This document shows positions 1-4,792 of a DNA stretch of 5,096 nt, in pieces. Source of the DNA: Methanomicrobiales archaeon (lineage in GTDB: Archaea > Halobacteriota > Methanomicrobia > Methanomicrobiales > JACTUA01); assembly GCA_028678715.1 (NCBI GenBank), contig JAJRCY010000082.1:1-5096 (forward strand), read 5' to 3'. A model generated the notes under the pieces. It searched no databases. It worked only from the letters and a program-made list of their open reading frames with translations, and had not been told where the DNA came from. Within the stretch, counting starts at the first letter, position 1; the number at the start of each line of letters is the position of its first letter. Position numbers and translations under genes: made by a program.

Positions 1-13
1 TCAGCAGTTCTCG

Positions 14-50
14 CCCGGTACCATGCCCGGAGCGGGCCGGCCCCGGTACC
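14..50. repeat. GC-rich structured element with CCCGGTACC repeats
   Basis: CCCGGTACC occurs at 14-22 and 42-50. Because GGTACC is self-complementary, the two copies can also pair. Between them GCCCG (25-29) and CGGGC (33-37) form a stem with a 3-nt loop. It may be a transcript end of a gene to the left of the window. Nothing else recognisable was seen in 1-160. Confidence 0.45.
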
Positions 51-160
51 CGCATCCGCTGCCCCGCGGGTGACTGCCCCTGCATCTCACCCCATTCCCA
101 AGAGGAGAGAAAAATTGTACCAGCGTGCCCTGTACGCGAAATCCGTCAGGTTCCATGCCC

Positions 161-180
161 TCCAGTGGAAACCAAGGGGT
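161..180 (+). promoter_or_regulatory. ORB-like site A, downstream of the aminotransferase
   Basis: On the plus strand this reads TCCAGTGGAAACCAAGGGGT, as good an ORB as any in the cluster next to orc1. It continues into a second G-string, giving GGGGTTTT at 176-183 and GGGGTTTTT at 184-192. It lies about 3 kb from the main cluster, on the other side of the orc1 operon. The site is seen; Orc1 binding is inferred. Confidence 0.72.
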
Positions 181-204
181 TTTGGGGTTTTTCTTCCACC
201 CACC

Positions 205-211
205 TATATAA
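205..211. promoter_or_regulatory. TATATAA element between ORB sites A and B
   Basis: TATATAA on the plus strand (TTATATA on the minus strand) in an AT-richer stretch, about 190-250. It could be a TATA box reading leftward, with a start near 183, or simply an easily melted sequence between two ORBs. No clear gene follows in either direction inside the window. Confidence 0.35.
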
Positions 212-225
212 CCATTGCCATTTGG

Positions 226-261
226 AAAAACGCGAGATTATCGGTGGAAAACGGGTTTTCC
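226..261 (-). terminator. Possible terminator of the orc1 operon
   Basis: Ten bases after the aminotransferase stop the minus strand has a perfect palindrome, arms GGAAAAC/GTTTTCC around 2 bases (246-261), followed about 16 nt later by a run of five T (226-230). Archaeal termination relies mainly on T runs, so this is plausible but weak. The stem overlaps ORB site B. Confidence 0.35.
240..259 (+). promoter_or_regulatory. ORB-like site B, weaker
   Basis: On the plus strand this reads ATCGGTGGAAAACGGGTTTT. The GGTGGAAAA core and a shortened G-string (GGG) are kept in the same orientation as site A, 79 bases further on. It overlaps the palindrome just after the aminotransferase stop, so the match could partly reflect a terminator stem. 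Confidence 0.45.
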
Positions 262-270
262 TGCTCCTGT

Positions 271-1437
271 TCACGCCTGCTTCAGGCCTGAGAGGAATTC
301 GCCGATCCGCTGCAGTGCCCGCCCCAGATCCTCCCGGGATACCGCATAGGCGCACCGGAGGTGATCGGTGCCGGAGGCGCCGAAGACCGAGCCCGGGACC
401 ACCGCCACCCGCTGCTCCTTCAGCAGGCCCTCGGCAAACTCCTGGTCCGAGAGGCCGGTGGAGACCACGGACGGGAAAGCGTAGAAGGCCCCCCGCGGCA
501 CGTGGCAGGTGAGGCCCAGCCGGTTCAGGCCCGCGACAAAGTAGTTCCGGCGGATGCGGTACTCCTGCACCATCCGGTTCTTGTCCTCTTCTGCGTTCTT
601 CAGGGCTTCCACTGCAGCCAGCTGGCCCATGGTGGGGGCGCAGAGCATCACGTACTGGTGGATCTTCAGGGCCAGCTCGCAGAGAGGCCGGGGGGCGCAG
701 AGGTACCCCACCCGCCAGCCGGTCATGGAGTAGGCCTTGGAGAAGCCGTTCAGGGTGATGGTCCGCTCCCGCAGGCCCTCCACGGAGGCCACCGCCACGT
801 GGCGGCTGTCATAGGTCAGCTCCGAGTAGACCTCGTCGCTGATGACGAGCAGGTCATGGTCCTGCACCACATCCGCCACAGCCCGCCACTCCTCCCGGTC
901 CATCACCGCTCCCGTGGGATTGTTGGGGAAATTGACCACCAGCACCTTGGTGCGGGGGGATATCTTCTCCATCATCGCGTCGGCCGTGAGCCGGAATTCC
1001 TCCTTCTCAGAGCACGCCACGGGGACCGGGACCCCGCCGGCAAGGGTGACGCAGGGGGCGTAGGAGACGTAGCAGGGCTCGGCCACCAGCACCTCGTCCT
1101 CCGGGTCCACGACGGCCCGGAGGGCGATGTCCTGCGCCTCGGAGACCCCTGTGGTGATCAGGATCTCCGTCTCCGGGTCATAGGGGGTACCGTAGCGCCG
1201 CTCCAGGTCCCGGCTCACTGCCCGGCAGAGGGCCGGGATGCCCCGGTTCGAGGTGTAGGAGGTGTGGCCCTGCTCGATCGCATAGATCCCGGCCTCTGCG
1301 ATGTTCCAGGGAGTGTTGAAGTCAGGCTCCCCCACCCCCAGGGAGATGACGTCCTCCATCTCCTGGAGGAGGTCAAAGAACTTCCGGATCCCGGACGGTG
1401 GGATCGCTTCTGCCCGCGTGGAGCCGAATTTCCTCAT
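271..1437 (-). CDS. PLP-dependent class I/II aminotransferase (AspC/AlaT-like)
   Basis: This 388-residue protein is a fold-type I pyridoxal-phosphate aminotransferase, a soluble enzyme that moves an amino group between an amino acid and a 2-oxo acid. Visible landmarks are the N-terminal IPPSGIRKFFDL segment (residues 12-23), GEPDF (36-40), Y61, NNPTG (172-176), SDEVY (200-204, with Asp201 for the PLP pyridine nitrogen and Tyr204), SKAYSMTGWRVGY (233-245) with Lys234 as Schiff-base lysine, and HLRCAYA (359-365) with Arg361 for the substrate carboxylate. The length is normal and no catalytic residue is missing. I chose the ATG at 1437 because the family alignment begins at MRKF and a GGGGTGG sequence precedes it; an upstream ATG at 1476 would overlap the preceding gene. 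It is the last gene of the orc1 operon, 10 bp after the Lrp-like gene. Substrate (aspartate, alanine, aromatic or other) cannot be decided from sequence alone. Family assignment is firm. Confidence 0.95.
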   Translation of the reverse strand: MRKFGSTRAEAIPPSGIRKFFDLLQEMEDVISLGVGEPDFNTPWNIAEAGIYAIEQGHTSYTSNRGIPALCRAVSRDLERRYGTPYDPETEILITTGVSEAQDIALRAVVDPEDEVLVAEPCYVSYAPCVTLAGGVPVPVACSEKEEFRLTADAMMEKISPRTKVLVVNFPNNPTGAVMDREEWRAVADVVQDHDLLVISDEVYSELTYDSRHVAVASVEGLRERTITLNGFSKAYSMTGWRVGYLCAPRPLCELALKIHQYVMLCAPTMGQLAAVEALKNAEEDKNRMVQEYRIRRNYFVAGLNRLGLTCHVPRGAFYAFPSVVSTGLSDQEFAEGLLKEQRVAVVPGSVFGASGTDHLRCAYAVSREDLGRALQRIGEFLSGLKQA

Positions 1438-1447
1438 GGGTCCACCC

Positions 1448-1939
1448 CTAGAAGGAGAACGGGAGGCGCTCCGCACCCTCTCGCTCGACGAAGAGGATGC
1501 CGTTCTCCTTGTAGATCTTCATGATCAGGTGGGTGGCCGTCTCCCGGATGTGGTCCATGGGGGCGATCTGCTCGGAGACGAACCGGGCCACCTCCTGCAT
1601 GGACCTCCCTGCAACCAGGAGCTGGAGGTCGTAGACCCCGCTCACCAGCCGGAGCGAGCGGACCTGCCGGAACCGGGCGATCCGCTCAGCGATCCGCTCG
1701 TACCCGAAGTCCCGCTCCGGGGTCACCTTCAGGTCGATGATGGCGAGCACCTCCCCGTTGCCGGCCCGCTCCCAGTCCACCACCGTCGAGTAGCTCCGGA
1801 TGATCCGCGCATCCTCCATCCGCACGACCCGTGCCCTCACGTCGTCTTCGGAGAGCTCCGTCATGGTGGCCAGATCGGCGGTCGGGATCCTGCTGTTCTC
1901 CTCCAGGAGCTGCAGGATCAGGAGGTCCTTCTCGTCCAT
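1448..1939 (-). CDS. Lrp/AsnC family transcriptional regulator
   Basis: A 163-residue DNA-binding regulator of the Lrp/AsnC (feast/famine) family. Residues 1-60 form the N-terminal winged helix-turn-helix: MDEKDLLILQLLEENSRIPTA, then a second helix around TELSEDDVRARVVRMEDARII. Residues about 64-145 form the RAM ligand-binding and oligomerisation domain, with the typical SGVYDLQLLV stretch (100-109) and the final strand THLIMKIYKENGILF (136-150). A short tail of about 13 residues follows, a little beyond the usual 140-150. The start at 1939 is preceded by GGTGAT, complementary to the archaeal 16S 3' end, and this site overlaps the orc1 stop codon. The gene sits 4 bp after orc1 and 10 bp before an aminotransferase, so the three are very probably cotranscribed. 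Family knowledge suggests amino-acid-responsive oligomers; control of the neighbouring aminotransferase or of its own operon is inference. Confidence 0.94.
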   Translation of the reverse strand: MDEKDLLILQLLEENSRIPTADLATMTELSEDDVRARVVRMEDARIIRSYSTVVDWERAGNGEVLAIIDLKVTPERDFGYERIAERIARFRQVRSLRLVSGVYDLQLLVAGRSMQEVARFVSEQIAPMDHIRETATHLIMKIYKENGILFVEREGAERLPFSF

Positions 1940-1943
1940 GGAA

Positions 1944-3224
1944 TCACCGGAAGATTGTCTTCAACCGGTTGGCATCCATCCGCTTCAAGGTTTCCTGCTC
2001 CAGGCGCTGGTCCTTCGCGAGCACCTCCCAGATCCGCTGGGTGGTGGTGTCGAACCACATCTCCTTGGTCCGGCCGTACCGCCCTTTGGATACGACCCGG
2101 GTGTTGATGACCCCCAGCATGTTCAGCTCCGAGACGAGGTCCGTGATCCGCCGGTTGGTGAGGATGTCCAGAGAGAGGTCCTTCGCCACCTCCCGGTACA
2201 CGTTCAGCACCTCCCCGCTCGTGAAGAGCTTCTTGCCATTCTGGTCCAGGACGAGCATGGAATAGAGCACCACCTTGGACTGGGTGGGCAGGGTGGAGAC
2301 GCACTCGATCATGCTGTCAGTCTCGATCTTTTCCTGGGCCATGCGCACGTGCTTCTCGGTCACCCGCTCGGCGTTCTCCCGCTCGGCCAGCTCCCCGGAG
2401 ACCCGGAGGAGGTCCAGGGCCCGCCGGGCGTCCCCGTGCTCCTGGGCCGCGAGGGCGGCGCAGAGGGAGATGACATTCGCCTCCAGCACCCCCTCGTTGA
2501 AGGCCCCCTGGGCGCGCTGGGTCAGGATGTCGCAGAGCTGGGGGGCGTTATAGGGGGGAAAGACGATCTCCTCCTCGGAGAGGGAGGAGAGGACCCGGGG
2601 GTCCAGGAAATCGGTGAACCGGAGGTCATTGGAGATCCCGATGATGCCCACCTTTGCGGACCGGAGGTCCGAGTTGATCCGGGTCAGGTTGTACAGGGTC
2701 TCATCCCCGCTCTTCTTCACCAGCTTGTCGATCTCGTCCAGAACGATCACCATGACCCCGCCAATGGTATCCAGCTTGTTCTTCAGCTCCATGTACACCT
2801 GGTCCGTGGGCCAGCCGGTGAAGGGGATGTTGGGGCGCTGGCTGTCGCTGGGCCGCTCCTCATGCCCCTCCAGGGTCTTTGCAATCTGTGCAAGCACCCG
2901 GTACTGGGTGTCGATCACCTCGCAGTTCAGGTGAATGACGTGGCAGGGGATGTCCGTCTCCCGGCTGGCATTCTCCAGCTCCGCGCCCACGTACCGGACG
3001 CACGCGGTCTTCCCGGTCCCGGTCTTCCCATAGATCAGGATGTTGGAAGGGGTCTCGCCCTTCAGGGATGCGGCAAGGATGGAGGCCACCCCCTCGATCT
3101 CCGGCTCGCGGTGGGGCAGCACGTGCGGGCGGTAGGAGTGTCGGAGCACCTCGCGGTTCCTGAAGATATTTTTATTGGTCAGGTATTTCTTGAAGAGATT
3201 CATGGACGAGGTGTCTTCTTCCAT
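1944..3224 (-). CDS. orc1/cdc6: Orc1/Cdc6 replication initiator ATPase
   Basis: A 426-residue archaeal initiator that binds ORB sites at the origin, melts DNA and recruits the MCM helicase. The AAA+ domain shows Walker A GKTGTGKT (66-73), Walker B VIVLDEID (159-166), sensor 1 around GIISN-like GIIGISND (193-200, Asn199), LDPRVLSSL (207-215, arginine-finger region) and sensor 2 GDARRALDLL (264-273). A C-terminal winged helix covers roughly 305-400, with recognition helix NRRITDLVSELNMLGVI (357-373) and a basic wing SKGRYGRTKEMW (379-390). I chose the ATG at 3224: a GGAGTG sequence lies 6 nt upstream. The longer frame, starting at 3296, would begin inside the TATA box. An internal ATG at 3206 (MNLFKKYL) lacks a ribosome binding site. 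It is the first gene of the operon, and ORB-like repeats stand immediately upstream. All ATPase motifs are intact, as expected for an active Orc1-type initiator. The family is certain; paralog class (Orc1-1 versus others) is inferred from the adjacent origin. Confidence 0.97.
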   Translation of the reverse strand: MEEDTSSMNLFKKYLTNKNIFRNREVLRHSYRPHVLPHREPEIEGVASILAASLKGETPSNILIYGKTGTGKTACVRYVGAELENASRETDIPCHVIHLNCEVIDTQYRVLAQIAKTLEGHEERPSDSQRPNIPFTGWPTDQVYMELKNKLDTIGGVMVIVLDEIDKLVKKSGDETLYNLTRINSDLRSAKVGIIGISNDLRFTDFLDPRVLSSLSEEEIVFPPYNAPQLCDILTQRAQGAFNEGVLEANVISLCAALAAQEHGDARRALDLLRVSGELAERENAERVTEKHVRMAQEKIETDSMIECVSTLPTQSKVVLYSMLVLDQNGKKLFTSGEVLNVYREVAKDLSLDILTNRRITDLVSELNMLGVINTRVVSKGRYGRTKEMWFDTTTQRIWEVLAKDQRLEQETLKRMDANRLKTIFR

Positions 3225-3230
3225 CGAGAG

Positions 3231-3236
3231 CACTCC
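3231..3236 (-). promoter_or_regulatory. Ribosome binding site that fixes the orc1 start
   Basis: GGAG within CTCCGGAGTG on the minus strand, with 6 nt from the end of GGAGTG to the ATG at 3224. Neither of the two alternative starts (3296, 3206) has one. Confidence 0.6.
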
Positions 3237-3294
3237 GGAGGATTGGTGCCGGTCATATCGGGTCTTCCGATGATAAACACATCGATCTGAGCCC

Positions 3295-3302
3295 ATTTAT
3301 AA
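3295..3302 (-). promoter_or_regulatory. TATA box of the orc1 operon
   Basis: TTATAAAT on the minus strand, a good archaeal TATA box. Transcription would begin about 25 nt downstream, near 3270-3275, giving a leader of roughly 45-50 nt with the GGAGTG ribosome binding site before the ATG at 3224. It joins the G-string of ORB site C directly, so the usual BRE position is occupied by ORB sequence. Confidence 0.65.
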
Positions 3303-3322
3303 CCCCACGGGTTCCACTGGAA
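3301..3322 (-). promoter_or_regulatory. ORB-like site C, abutting the orc1 TATA box
   Basis: On the minus strand the site reads TTCCAGTGGAA, then CCCGT, then GGGGTT. It has a complete dyad half and a G-string at the expected spacing. Its 3' end runs straight into the orc1 TATA sequence (GGGGTTATAAAT), so Orc1 bound here should compete with TBP/TFB. That consequence is inferred. Confidence 0.75.
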
Positions 3323-3374
3323 TCTCACCGCTATTGCATTATTACTACGAATGGTCCAAGATAATTGCCCAGTT

Positions 3375-3394
3375 CCCCGGTTGATTTCCACCGG
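3375..3394 (-). promoter_or_regulatory. ORB-like site D, with longer spacer
   Basis: On the minus strand this reads CCGGTGGAAATCAACCGGGG. The GTGGAAATCA core matches site E, but the G-string stands 2 nt further away than in the others and the left half of the dyad is changed (CCGG for CCAG). It lies within an inverted repeat, CCCGGT (3376-3381) and ACCGGG (3390-3395). It is probably a weaker site. Confidence 0.55.
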
Positions 3395-3512
3395 GTTTGC
3401 CCCTTCGGGAATGCACCCTGTGGGGGATTTATTCAGGACGCGGAATTTTCCCAATGGTTCGAAGATAAAAATCCGAACATCAGAAGTCTGTCTGTGGATC
3501 CCGGACCCACCC

Positions 3513-3532
3513 ACCCCATGATTTCCACTGGA
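3513..3532 (-). promoter_or_regulatory. ORB-like site E
   Basis: On the minus strand this reads TCCAGTGGAAATCATGGGGT, which I rate the cleanest ORB of this cluster together with site A. Dyad and G-string are both intact. The G-string points away from the AT-rich block on its right, mirroring site F on the other side. Confidence 0.78.
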
Positions 3533-3553
3533 GCGGGAAAATCATTTCCCCTG

Positions 3554-3568
3554 TAGAAATTCTTTCTA
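3554..3568. repeat. Inverted repeat TAGAAA/TTTCTA
   Basis: Perfect 6-base arms around a 3-base centre, inside the AT-rich block between ORB sites E and F. It might be a protein site within the unwinding element or chance in AT-rich DNA. Confidence 0.5.
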
Positions 3569-3607
3569 TGAAAATAGCCGGTGGTATTTCTTCCTTCCAA
3601 ACTATAA

Positions 3608-3625
3608 AAATGATGTGAAATGATG
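3608..3625 (+). repeat. Direct repeat AAATGATG x2
   Basis: Two copies of AAATGATG start exactly 10 bases apart, about one helical turn, in the AT-rich block. Short direct repeats of this kind occur in unwinding elements; only two copies are present. Confidence 0.5.
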
Positions 3626-3655
3626 CGGGAAAAGGACCTGCCCGCTGCATGAACT

Positions 3656-3671
3656 GGGGGGATACCCCCCC
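3656..3671. repeat. G6/C7 hairpin next to ORB site F
   Basis: Six G (3656-3661), ATA, then seven C (3665-3671) form a perfect 6-bp stem with a 3-nt loop. A second G4-T-C7 run follows at 3694-3705, overlapping the G-string of ORB site F. These runs mark the border between the AT-rich block and the moaB promoter. Confidence 0.6.
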
Positions 3672-3679
3672 GGAGACCT

Positions 3680-3699
3680 GCAATGGAAACCATGGGGTC
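3680..3699 (+). promoter_or_regulatory. ORB-like site F, inverted relative to C-E
   Basis: On the plus strand this reads GCAATGGAAACCATGGGGTC. From the dyad to the G-string it differs from site E at two positions only (CArTGGAAAyCATGGGGT is shared). It is the only site of this cluster on the plus strand, so E and F form an inverted pair around the AT-rich block. Confidence 0.68.
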
Positions 3700-3736
3700 C
3701 CCCCCTTCGGTTCCTGGCTGCAGACAGGGCACCATC

Positions 3737-3742
3737 TTTAAA
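3737..3742 (+). promoter_or_regulatory. Putative TATA box of moaB
   Basis: TTTAAA in otherwise GC-rich sequence, 33 bases before the moaB ATG. A start site about 25 nt downstream would fall near 3765, leaving a leader of only about 10 nt, which fits the lack of a ribosome binding site there. Confidence 0.5.
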
Positions 3743-3774
3743 CAGTCACCGGGAGAACATACCACCTGATCTGC

Positions 3775-4272
3775 ATGAATCCGCCGCATATCCGGGACAT
3801 GGTGGTCACCGCCGCGGTGATCACCGTCTCCACCTCGAGGACCCCGGAGACCGACGAGAGCGGGAAGGCCATCCAGGACCTCCTTGCCGGGGCCGGGATT
3901 GAAGTCACCTATTATGCCCTGGTACCGGACCATACCCTCACGATCCGCACCGCGCTCCTCACCGCGCTGGACCATGCCGGCTGCGTCATCCTCACGGGGG
4001 GGACCGGCCTCACCCCGGACGACTGCACCATCGAGGCGGTGCGGCCGCTCCTGGAGAAGACCATGGACGGGTTCGGCGAGCTCTTCCGCTGGAAATCCTT
4101 CCAGGAGATCGGGACCTCGGCCTACCTCTCACGGGCCCAGGCCGGGATCATGGACGGTAAGGCGGTCTTCTGCCTTCCGGGATCGCTCCCTGCGGTGACC
4201 CTGGCCACCCGGGATCTGATCCTCCCCGAGATCCGGCATATCCTGAGCCACAGCTCCCTCCCCCATCCGTGA
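3775..4272 (+). CDS. moaB: MoaB/Mog family molybdopterin biosynthesis protein
   Basis: A 165-residue cytosolic protein of the MoCF-binding (MoaB/MogA) family. The family adenylylates molybdopterin before metal insertion; in methanogens the Mo/W-pterin serves formylmethanofuran and formate dehydrogenases. Seen in the sequence: the first strand VTAAVITVSTSRTPETDESG (11-30), the signature TGGTGLTPDDCTIEAV (74-89) with conserved Asp83, then GFGELFRWKSFQEIGTSAYLSRAQAG (99-124) including the Ser-Arg pair 119-120, and FCLPGS (132-137) binding the phosphate or pterin end. Length fits MoaB rather than the larger MoeA or CinA proteins. I took the ATG at 3775; an ATG at 3799 (MVVTAAVIT) would also keep the whole domain. 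No clear ribosome binding site precedes 3775, and a TTTAAA box 33 nt upstream predicts a nearly leaderless transcript. It is divergent from orc1 and convergent with cgi121, so probably monocistronic. Confidence 0.92.
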   Translation: MNPPHIRDMVVTAAVITVSTSRTPETDESGKAIQDLLAGAGIEVTYYALVPDHTLTIRTALLTALDHAGCVILTGGTGLTPDDCTIEAVRPLLEKTMDGFGELFRWKSFQEIGTSAYLSRAQAGIMDGKAVFCLPGSLPAVTLATRDLILPEIRHILSHSSLPHP

Positions 4273-4281
4273 CGCACCCCC

Positions 4282-4791
4282 TCATCGCGAAACCGAAAGA
4301 AGCGCCACCCGCTCCAGCACCAGATCCCGGAACCTCTCCCTGCCCACCGCGGCCAGCTCCTCCTCCGTGATGGCAAAGGCCTCCGAGAGCCACCGTCTCT
4401 TCTCCCCGGTGAGCCGGTCCCAGTCCTGTTCCACAAACTCCATGCAGCCGGCCAGGGCCTCCCAGGCCGCTTCCACCGGCGGTGCCAGGAGGACGTAGGA
4501 CCGGTTGGTACCGGCATGGATCCCGAACTGGGTCGCGACACTGCACTGGCGGGAGCCGGCCGCGTACAGCAGGGACTCCATCTCCAGGGTGTTGGCGATG
4601 GGATTCCCGCCCGCAACAGAGCGGAGGGCACCCCGGACGGCCGCCTCGGCATGGGCCCGTCCTGCCAGCCGGTCCGCGTCCAGGCAGATGATGCGGGTCC
4701 GGCACCGCTCCCCGACCCGGCGGATACCGTCCAGGAACCGGGCCGGGTCGTTGGCTTCAAAGACCGCCTGCCGGATCAGAAAGGCCTCCAT
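4282..4791 (-). CDS. cgi121: KEOPS complex subunit Cgi121
   Basis: A 169-residue protein of the Cgi121/TPRKB family, an accessory subunit of the KEOPS complex (Kae1-Bud32-Cgi121-Pcc1) that makes N6-threonylcarbamoyladenosine at position 37 of ANN-decoding tRNAs. In archaea it binds the tRNA 3' end and contacts Bud32. Recognition rests on the core NTLEMESLLYAAGSRQ (67-82) followed by ATQFGIHAGTNRSYVLLAP (86-104), on the C-terminal helices, and on the position directly after hel308, a pairing known in Euryarchaeota. I chose the ATG at 4791: only one base separates it from the hel308 stop, and GGGAGG lies 8 nt upstream inside hel308. A longer frame from 4875 would read through the hel308 tail and adds unconserved sequence. 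It is probably translated coupled to hel308. Its stop lies 9 bp from the moaB stop on the other strand. Confidence 0.9.
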   Translation of the reverse strand: MEAFLIRQAVFEANDPARFLDGIRRVGERCRTRIICLDADRLAGRAHAEAAVRGALRSVAGGNPIANTLEMESLLYAAGSRQCSVATQFGIHAGTNRSYVLLAPPVEAAWEALAGCMEFVEQDWDRLTGEKRRWLSEAFAITEEELAAVGRERFRDLVLERVALLSVSR

Positions 4792-4792
4792 C

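Larger units (their letters stand above)
3541..3630. other. AT-rich block, candidate DNA unwinding element
   Basis: By hand count this 90-base block is about 36 % G+C, in a window whose genes are far richer in G+C. It lies between the inverted ORB sites E and F, where an unwinding element would be expected. It contains the inverted repeat TAGAAA-TTC-TTTCTA (3554-3568) and two copies of AAATGATG ten bases apart (3608-3615, 3618-3625). The melting role is inferred from position and composition. Confidence 0.6.
3301..3700. other. Probable replication origin (oriC) beside orc1
   Basis: This non-coding stretch between orc1 and moaB carries four ORB-like sites, three on the minus strand (3301-3322, 3375-3394, 3513-3532) and one on the plus strand (3680-3699). 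An AT-rich block lies between the last two. Archaeal Orc1 proteins bind ORBs, made of a TCCAGTGGAAA-type dyad plus a G-string, and their gene commonly lies beside its origin. The genes on both sides (orc1 operon and moaB) are transcribed away from it. The sites are seen directly; origin activity is inferred. Confidence 0.8.

Noticed and set aside
194..232. Further half-ORB sequences (minus-strand GGGTGGAAG near 194-202, plus-strand TTTGGAAAAA at 221-230)
   Set aside because: Each keeps only the GGAA core, without a matching dyad and G-string at the right spacing, which is expected by chance in this sequence.
361..1524. A 387-codon plus-strand open frame opposite the aminotransferase
   Set aside because: It is antisense to a gene with all catalytic residues, His/Gly/Arg-rich in composition, and has no domain or plausible ribosome binding site.
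1800..3290. A 496-codon plus-strand open frame opposite orc1
   Set aside because: It is antisense to a certain gene, has repetitive His/Leu/Gly/Val/Pro-rich composition typical of GC-rich shadow frames, and shows no recognisable domain.
3225..3296. N-terminal extension of Orc1 by 24 residues (start at 3296)
   Set aside because: The ATG lies inside the TATA box and would precede the expected transcription start. The extension MGSDRCVYHRKTRYD is unlike the family, and 3224 has a ribosome binding site.
3441..3604. Weak GGAA-containing sequences near 3453-3463 and 3596-3604 as extra ORBs
   Set aside because: They have no intact TGGAAA core together with a G-string, so I did not count them.
3301..3700. 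CRISPR array or transposon ends as explanation of the repeats
   Set aside because: The repeats are few, irregularly spaced, in both orientations and fit the ORB consensus. There are no regular spacers, terminal inverted repeats or transposase.
3433..3975. A 180-codon minus-strand frame across the orc1-moaB gap
   Set aside because: It runs through the ORB sites, the AT-rich block and antisense to the start of moaB. The protein has no recognisable features, and the ORB repeats explain the sequence better.
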